Source of the DNA: Clostridia bacterium
Lineage (GTDB): Bacteria; Bacillota; Clostridia; Christensenellales; Borkfalkiaceae
Assembly: GCA_017504065.1 (NCBI GenBank)
Contig: JAFVRU010000053.1
Coordinates: forward strand, 1-11,203
Reading direction: 5' to 3'
Length of the DNA: 11,203 nucleotides
In this document: positions 7,750-11,203 of the stretch, in pieces
How the letters are laid out: every line of letters begins with the position of its first letter
How positions within the stretch are numbered: position 1 is the stretch's first letter
Position numbers and translations under genes: made by a program
Notes under the pieces: model-generated
What the model was told of the DNA's origin: nothing
Seen by the model: the letters and a program-made list of their open reading frames with translations, nothing else
Databases searched by the model: none

Positions 7750-8601
7750 ATGAATATCGAAAAAATGCAAATCAATCGCGAAGTTTTACAAAGCTATAAA
7801 TACCTTTCGATTACGCTGGAAAATTGCGACGATTTTCGAATTGACGTAACGGATATTTTGGATATTTTCTGTGAGTTGACGCCGATGAAACATGGGGCAA
7901 GGGAATATGTTGCGGAAGACGGATTTATTTACATTTCCGCTCGGGCGAAAGACGTTTTAGAATCAAGCTGCTTACAGGATAAAACAAAAGACCATGATTT
8001 AGATGAAATAACTCGTTTGCAAAAGCGTTTGGAGATCTGCGAGCGATGCGCGGATATGGTTTCTTTTTCGTTGCATGATGAGAATGGTAAGAAAGTGCTT
8101 GTATACGTTCCCTATGATCCGTTGACGGATTGCGTATCCAACGAACTGATAGAATATTCGAATTGTCCTTCGATAGAGACTGACGTGGATGGAAATATGC
8201 TTATCGCATTTGGCAAGCGTTCCAAACTACCGAAACGAAAAGACAATGATTATGCGGGAATTATACAAGGCTGGCGGGAATATTTCATGGAATATTCACC
8301 GGAAGTTTTACGGATTCAAGTGCAGGAATTGCAACAGACTGAAGAACAAGATGTGCAAATTGTATTGTGGTTTCAAGTAAAAGACCGTGCTTTTGGTAAT
8401 AAACATGGACATTTGGTGTTTGATGGCTGCACGAATATACAGTCGGAAATTCTTTTTCCGCAAACAGGGGAGTGCACGCTATTTGTTGCAAAAATGATCG
8501 ACGGGGGAATCTACGTTGCATTGGACGGTTTAGGGTTACGATTCCGTTGTAATTCCATAGCAGATTACGGCTATAAATGCGAAAAAAGAGAATCTTTATG
8601 A
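7750..8601 (+). CDS. Hypothetical cysteine-rich protein, unknown function
   Basis: This is a 283-residue soluble-looking protein with no signal peptide or membrane segment; I do not recognise the family. It contains 11 cysteines, including CERC (97-100), SNCPS (138-141) and single cysteines near both ends. The central part (about 88-155) runs RLQKRLEICERCADMVSF, VLVYVPYDPL, then GNMLIAFGK, a strand-rich pattern. The C-terminal third (about 200-277) is also mostly predicted strand. AAGGAG (7737-7742) with 7-nt spacing supports the ATG at 7750. A second in-frame ATG at 7711 also has GGAG (7705-7708), but only 2 nt away, and would add 13 basic residues. The gene follows the egsA terminator, and no clear promoter is seen. 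Codon use is intermediate between the housekeeping genes and the AT-rich genes downstream. A zinc-binding or intracellular accessory role is possible but unproven. Confidence 0.7.
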   Translation: MNIEKMQINREVLQSYKYLSITLENCDDFRIDVTDILDIFCELTPMKHGAREYVAEDGFIYISARAKDVLESSCLQDKTKDHDLDEITRLQKRLEICERCADMVSFSLHDENGKKVLVYVPYDPLTDCVSNELIEYSNCPSIETDVDGNMLIAFGKRSKLPKRKDNDYAGIIQGWREYFMEYSPEVLRIQVQELQQTEEQDVQIVLWFQVKDRAFGNKHGHLVFDGCTNIQSEILFPQTGECTLFVAKMIDGGIYVALDGLGLRFRCNSIADYGYKCEKRESL

Positions 8602-8682
8602 GAAAAGTGTTTTAAAGCGAACCAAATTTTCTTAAAAAGTAGTAAAAGCAAGAACTTAATTCCAATTATAAGGAGAATTTAT

Positions 8683-9231
8683 ATGGAAGAATTTGAAATT
8701 TTATGTAGGGCGAAAACATATATAGATAAACTTGCAAATGGGATCAATCCAATCAATGATCAACTGTTAGAGGAAGACGATATCGTTAATAACGTTAGAC
8801 TATCAAGATGCTTTTTTTACGTATCTGATATTTTAAGGCAGGTAATAGAAAATGGTGGTTTTGTGAAAAAAGCAAAAAATAAACGAGAGCCTTTTAGTAT
8901 ATCGGACGAAAAATTAAACGACTTTGCATATTCAGAAGATCCTATTCCTATCACACATATTGTTAGAAGAATCAATGATTTGATAGACAAAAATGAGATG
9001 AAAAAACTTTCTTATAGGATCGTTTTAGATGGGCTTAAAGAAGTCGGACTATTGGAAGACGCAAATGGTAGATACGGCAATACGAGAAATTGTCCTACTG
9101 AAATGGGGAAAGAAATAGGAATATCCATAGAGCGACGAATCGGTAATCGTGGCGAATATTTTGCGACTTACTATAATCGCAATGCGCAAGAGTTTATAAT
9201 TAACCATATTCAATCTATTATAAATAAATAA
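8683..9231 (+). CDS. Conserved-looking hypothetical protein with possible winged-helix C-terminal half
   Basis: This is a 182-residue soluble protein of unknown function. It starts with an excellent ribosome site (AGGAG 8671-8675, 7-nt spacing). The N-terminal half has a dense, apparently constrained stretch: AKTYIDKLANGINPI (10-24), then NNVRLSRCFFYVSDILRQV (36-54). A charged linker (60-80) leads to PIPITHIVRRINDLID (87-102) and SYRIVLDGLKEVGLLE (110-125), followed by NCPTEMGKEIGI (136-147). That helix-helix-GLLE-turn-PTE-G pattern resembles the winged-helix C-terminal domains of phage antirepressors. This is pattern resemblance only, and DNA binding is an inference. Arginine is mostly AGA/AGG and isoleucine often ATA, unlike mfd and egsA, which suggests recent acquisition. 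The TfoX-like gene follows after 2 bp and is probably translationally coupled. Nuclease or repair roles were considered, but no catalytic motif is visible. Confidence 0.75.
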   Translation: MEEFEILCRAKTYIDKLANGINPINDQLLEEDDIVNNVRLSRCFFYVSDILRQVIENGGFVKKAKNKREPFSISDEKLNDFAYSEDPIPITHIVRRINDLIDKNEMKKLSYRIVLDGLKEVGLLEDANGRYGNTRNCPTEMGKEIGISIERRIGNRGEYFATYYNRNAQEFIINHIQSIINK

Positions 9232-9233
9232 TT

Positions 9234-9542
9234 ATGGCAAGTACGAAAGAATATTTGGGCTTTGTTTTAAGTCAAATAAACGGTATAGATATTACTTATA
9301 AAAAGATGATGGACGAATACCTGCTATACGCAAACGGAGTTTTGCTTGGGGGGATTTATGATGATAGGTTGCTGATAAAACCTATCGAAAAAGCCAAAGG
9401 ATTATTGCCGAACGCGGAATACGCTATCCCTTACGACGGCGCAAAACCGATGATTTTTTGCGATTTTGTGGACGATGGGGAACGATTAACAAACGTTATT
9501 GAAAATTTAAGCTGTTATATGAAAAAGAGTATAAACAAGTAA
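9234..9542 (+). CDS. TfoX/Sxy N-terminal-domain family small protein
   Basis: This 102-residue protein matches the TfoX_N domain over nearly its whole length: ASTKEYLGFVLSQI (2-15), the MMDEYLLYANGVLLGGIYDD core (25-44), LLIKP (46-50), and LPNAEYAIPYDGAKPM (58-73). TfoX/Sxy is a competence regulator in Gammaproteobacteria. Stand-alone TfoX_N proteins in Bacillota have no settled function, so a competence role should not be assumed. The ATG is 2 bp after the preceding stop, and there is no Shine-Dalgarno, which points to coupled translation. The usual tail (an acidic stretch ending in a Pro/Lys-rich end) is replaced by SCYMKKSINK, just where a foreign reading frame takes over, so the C-terminus may have been altered by recombination. 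Confidence 0.85.
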   Translation: MASTKEYLGFVLSQINGIDITYKKMMDEYLLYANGVLLGGIYDDRLLIKPIEKAKGLLPNAEYAIPYDGAKPMIFCDFVDDGERLTNVIENLSCYMKKSINK

Positions 9543-9643
9543 AGCTTTTGTTATGGAAAGAATACGAGCATAATCGAAATGATTATGCAAACGCAAAGGC
9601 AGAGCTCGTAAAGGAATATACTGAAAAAGCAAAATCGATTTAA
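9503..9643 (+). pseudogene. Remnant resembling the C-terminus of a GrpB (UPF0157) family protein
   Basis: In the frame beginning AAA at 9503, overlapping the end of the TfoX-like gene in a different frame, about 46 codons run to TAA at 9641-9643. They read LLYEKEYKQVKLLLWKEY, then EHNRNDYANAKAELV, then KEYTEKAKSI. The order of features (a Tyr-Glu-x-Lys helix, then DR/NR-x-x-Y-x-x-A-K, then a Lys-rich end) resembles the C-terminal helices of GrpB nucleotidyltransferase-fold proteins. There is no start codon with a ribosome site, and an in-frame TGA lies at 9500-9502. It therefore looks like a 3' leftover joined to the TfoX gene by deletion or recombination. The GrpB assignment is from memory of the family pattern and is moderate. 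Confidence 0.45.
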
Positions 9644-9764
9644 GGCAATAGGTATTGACGCATTCAAATTTTTTCAGTAAGAATAGTATAAAAAAGGGGT
9701 GATAGGAAAATAAACGTTCCCCCGTACTTTTTGATACATAGTAAAATAAAGAAAGGCAAAACGA
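9644..9764. other. Non-coding spacer, nothing convincing
   Basis: An AT-rich spacer between the GrpB-like remnant and the next promoter. It has a lone TTGACG (9655-9660) without a well-spaced -10, and GGGG (9696-9699) opposite CCCC (9720-9723), followed by a T run at 9728-9732. That arrangement is too weak to call a terminator. No open frame of useful length starts here. Confidence 0.5.
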
Positions 9765-9793
9765 TTGAAATCTTTAAGGCTATGTGATATAAT
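9765..9793 (+). promoter_or_regulatory. Sigma-A promoter for the CoA-disulfide-reductase-type gene
   Basis: TTGAAA (9765-9770) and TATAAT (9788-9793) are 17 bp apart, with an extended -10 TG at 9785-9786. Transcription would start near 9800, giving a short leader carrying the GGGGGA ribosome site (9803-9808), 7 nt before the ATG. Confidence 0.85.
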
Positions 9794-9815
9794 ATCTTAT
9801 AAGGGGGATTTTTCT

Positions 9816-11203
9816 ATGAAAATCGTAATCGTGGGCGGAGTTGCCGGCGGAGCAACGGCAGCGGCAAGAATAAGAAGATTAGACGAACAAGCGGAAATTA
9901 TTATTTTCGAGCGTTCGGGCTTTATTTCATACGCAAACTGTGGTTTGCCGTATTATATTGGTAGCGTTATTGAAGATAAGGAAGATTTGACGCTTCAAAC
10001 GCCCGAAAGTTTCTTCCGCCGTTTTAGAATAGTTGCAAAAGTTAATCATGAAGTAACCGATATTGACGCGCAAAACAAAACCGTTTTCGTAACCGATTTG
10101 AGAACGGGAACGAGCTTTACGGAAAACTACGACAAGCTGATTTTATCGCCTGGCGCAAAGCCGATTTTGCCTGATTTTTACGCTGAAAACGAGAGAGTAT
10201 TTACGCTCCGCACCGTAGAAGATACGCTCAAAATCCGCGCGTTTATAGAGCAAAAACAGCCAAAAACAGCCGCGGTTATAGGCGGTGGGTTTATCGGTCT
10301 GGAAACGGCGGAAAATCTTGCCGAACTTGGTATTCAAACGACGGTTATTCAACGCGGCAATCATCTTTTGCCTACGGTGGACTGTGATATGGCGTCCTTT
10401 ATCCACGCAAACATCCGTCACCACGGCGTACAATTATTACTGAACACGAATACAAAAAAAATGAGTTTTGCAAACGGTCAAGTTTCTCTTGAGTTTGCCG
10501 ACGGCTCAAATATAAACGCTGATATGGTTGTGCTTGCAGTTGGAGTTACGCCAGAAAACAAACTTGCGCACAAGATAGGTTTAGAACTCGGCGTTAAAGG
10601 TGCAATCAAAGTCAATGTCAAAATGGAAACTTCAATTCCCGATATCTATGCAGTAGGGGATGCTGTTGAAGTTAAACATTTTATAACCGATAAAGATTCA
10701 GTAATTTCACTTGCAGGGCCTGCAAATAAGCAAGGTCGTATCGTTGCCGATAATATTTGTGGACTAACTAGTGAATATAAGGGTTCGCAAGGATCTTCGG
10801 TTGTTAAACTTTTTGATATGACGGTTGCCACCACAGGTATTAACGAACAGCAATCAAAAGCAAACGGCATCGAATACGAAAAGGTTATTATAACGCAAAA
10901 CGCGCATGCTAGCTATTATCCAGGCGCAACTGCAATGACCGTTAAACTCATTTTTGAAAAGGAATCTTATAAGATTGTAGGTGCGCAAATTGTCGGCTAT
11001 GACGGAGTTGATAAACGCATTGATGTTATCGCAACGGCAATTAGGGCAGGGATGAAGGCTGACGAACTAAAAGATTTAGACCTTGCGTATGCTCCGCCGT
11101 ATTCTTCTGCAAAAGATCCCGTGGATATGGCGGGTTTCGTTGCTGAAAATATCAAAAATGGCATAGTTAAGCAGTTTTATTATGAAGATATCCCGTCTTT
11201 AAG
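9816..11203 (+). CDS. cdr: CoA-disulfide reductase-type FAD/NAD(P)H oxidoreductase, 3' end outside window
   Basis: At least 462 residues of a cytoplasmic flavoprotein of the pyridine-nucleotide-disulfide family, open to the window end. Members use NAD(P)H to reduce CoA disulfide, or polysulfide or persulfide, for thiol redox balance. The FAD-binding VGGVAGGATAAARIRR is at 6-21. The single redox cysteine is Cys42 in SYANCGLPYYIG (38-49), the CoADR type rather than the two-Cys glutathione-reductase type. The NAD(P)H site VIGGGFIGLETAENL is at 154-168, and the second FAD motif IYAVGDAVEV is at 277-286. The dimer-interface segment AYAPPYSSAKDPVDMAGF (424-441) follows. After it, ENIKNGIVKQFYYEDIPSL resembles the linker into the rhodanese domain of CoADR-rhodanese fusions (about 550-560 residues), so that domain probably lies beyond the end. 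An NADH oxidase role is an alternative. It has its own promoter and ribosome site. Confidence 0.93.
   Translation, partial: MKIVIVGGVAGGATAAARIRRLDEQAEIIIFERSGFISYANCGLPYYIGSVIEDKEDLTLQTPESFFRRFRIVAKVNHEVTDIDAQNKTVFVTDLRTGTSFTENYDKLILSPGAKPILPDFYAENERVFTLRTVEDTLKIRAFIEQKQPKTAAVIGGGFIGLETAENLAELGIQTTVIQRGNHLLPTVDCDMASFIHANIRHHGVQLLLNTNTKKMSFANGQVSLEFADGSNINADMVVLAVGVTPENKLAHKIGLELGVKGAIKVNVKMETSIPDIYAVGDAVEVKHFITDKDSVISLAGPANKQGRIVADNICGLTSEYKGSQGSSVVKLFDMTVATTGINEQQSKANGIEYEKVIITQNAHASYYPGATAMTVKLIFEKESYKIVGAQIVGYDGVDKRIDVIATAIRAGMKADELKDLDLAYAPPYSSAKDPVDMAGFVAENIKNGIVKQFYYEDIPSL

Noticed and set aside
8683..9542. A two-gene toxin-antitoxin or defence pair
   Set aside because: The genes are closely coupled, but the second is a TfoX_N domain and the first shows no nuclease, toxin or immunity motif. 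Proximity alone is not enough.
9696..9732. GGGG/CCCC pairing followed by a T run, as a possible terminator
   Set aside because: The stem is only 4 bp with a 20-nt loop, a competing GGAA/TTCC hairpin exists, and the T run is 4 nt away from the stem.

Overview
The window looks like a chromosome segment from an uncultured anaerobic member of the Bacillota (Clostridia-like). This is inferred from several things. There is an mfd gene followed directly by a SurA/PrsA-type lipoprotein gene, which is an arrangement typical of that phylum. The promoters are near-consensus sigma-A type (TTGACA or TTGCAC, 17 bp, TATAAT), most ribosome binding sites are AGGAG-like, and there are AraM-type glycerol-1-phosphate dehydrogenase and MepA-like MATE genes. 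All supported genes are on the + strand. I see no rRNA, tRNA, CRISPR array, transposase or phage structural gene.

Bases 1-4288: the 3' half of mfd (transcription-repair coupling factor), then a strong promoter (1978-2006) driving a 716-residue SurA/PrsA-like secreted lipoprotein, closed by a 13-bp rho-independent terminator (4252-4288). Bases 4315-6349: a MATE-family efflux pump and a HAD phosphatase, probably co-transcribed. Bases 6418-7658: a perfect consensus promoter, an sn-glycerol-1-phosphate dehydrogenase and a terminator.

Bases 7664-9815 are different. This is a lower-GC block with many AGA/AGG arginine and ATA isoleucine codons. It holds a cysteine-rich protein of unknown function (7750-8601), a second unknown protein with a possible winged-helix C-terminal half (8683-9231), a small TfoX N-terminal-domain protein (9234-9542), and a short out-of-frame remnant that resembles the C-terminus of a GrpB (UPF0157) protein. 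It reads as an accessory patch with at least one decayed gene. From 9765 a good promoter drives a CoA-disulfide-reductase-type flavoprotein that runs off the window and probably continues into a rhodanese domain.

Most genes are housekeeping or stand-alone accessory functions: DNA repair, envelope protein folding, drug export, lipid-precursor or sugar-phosphate metabolism, and thiol redox. I found no convincing multi-gene defence or mobile system. The least explained part is the pair of unknown proteins at 7750-9231 with the TfoX/GrpB-like junction after them.
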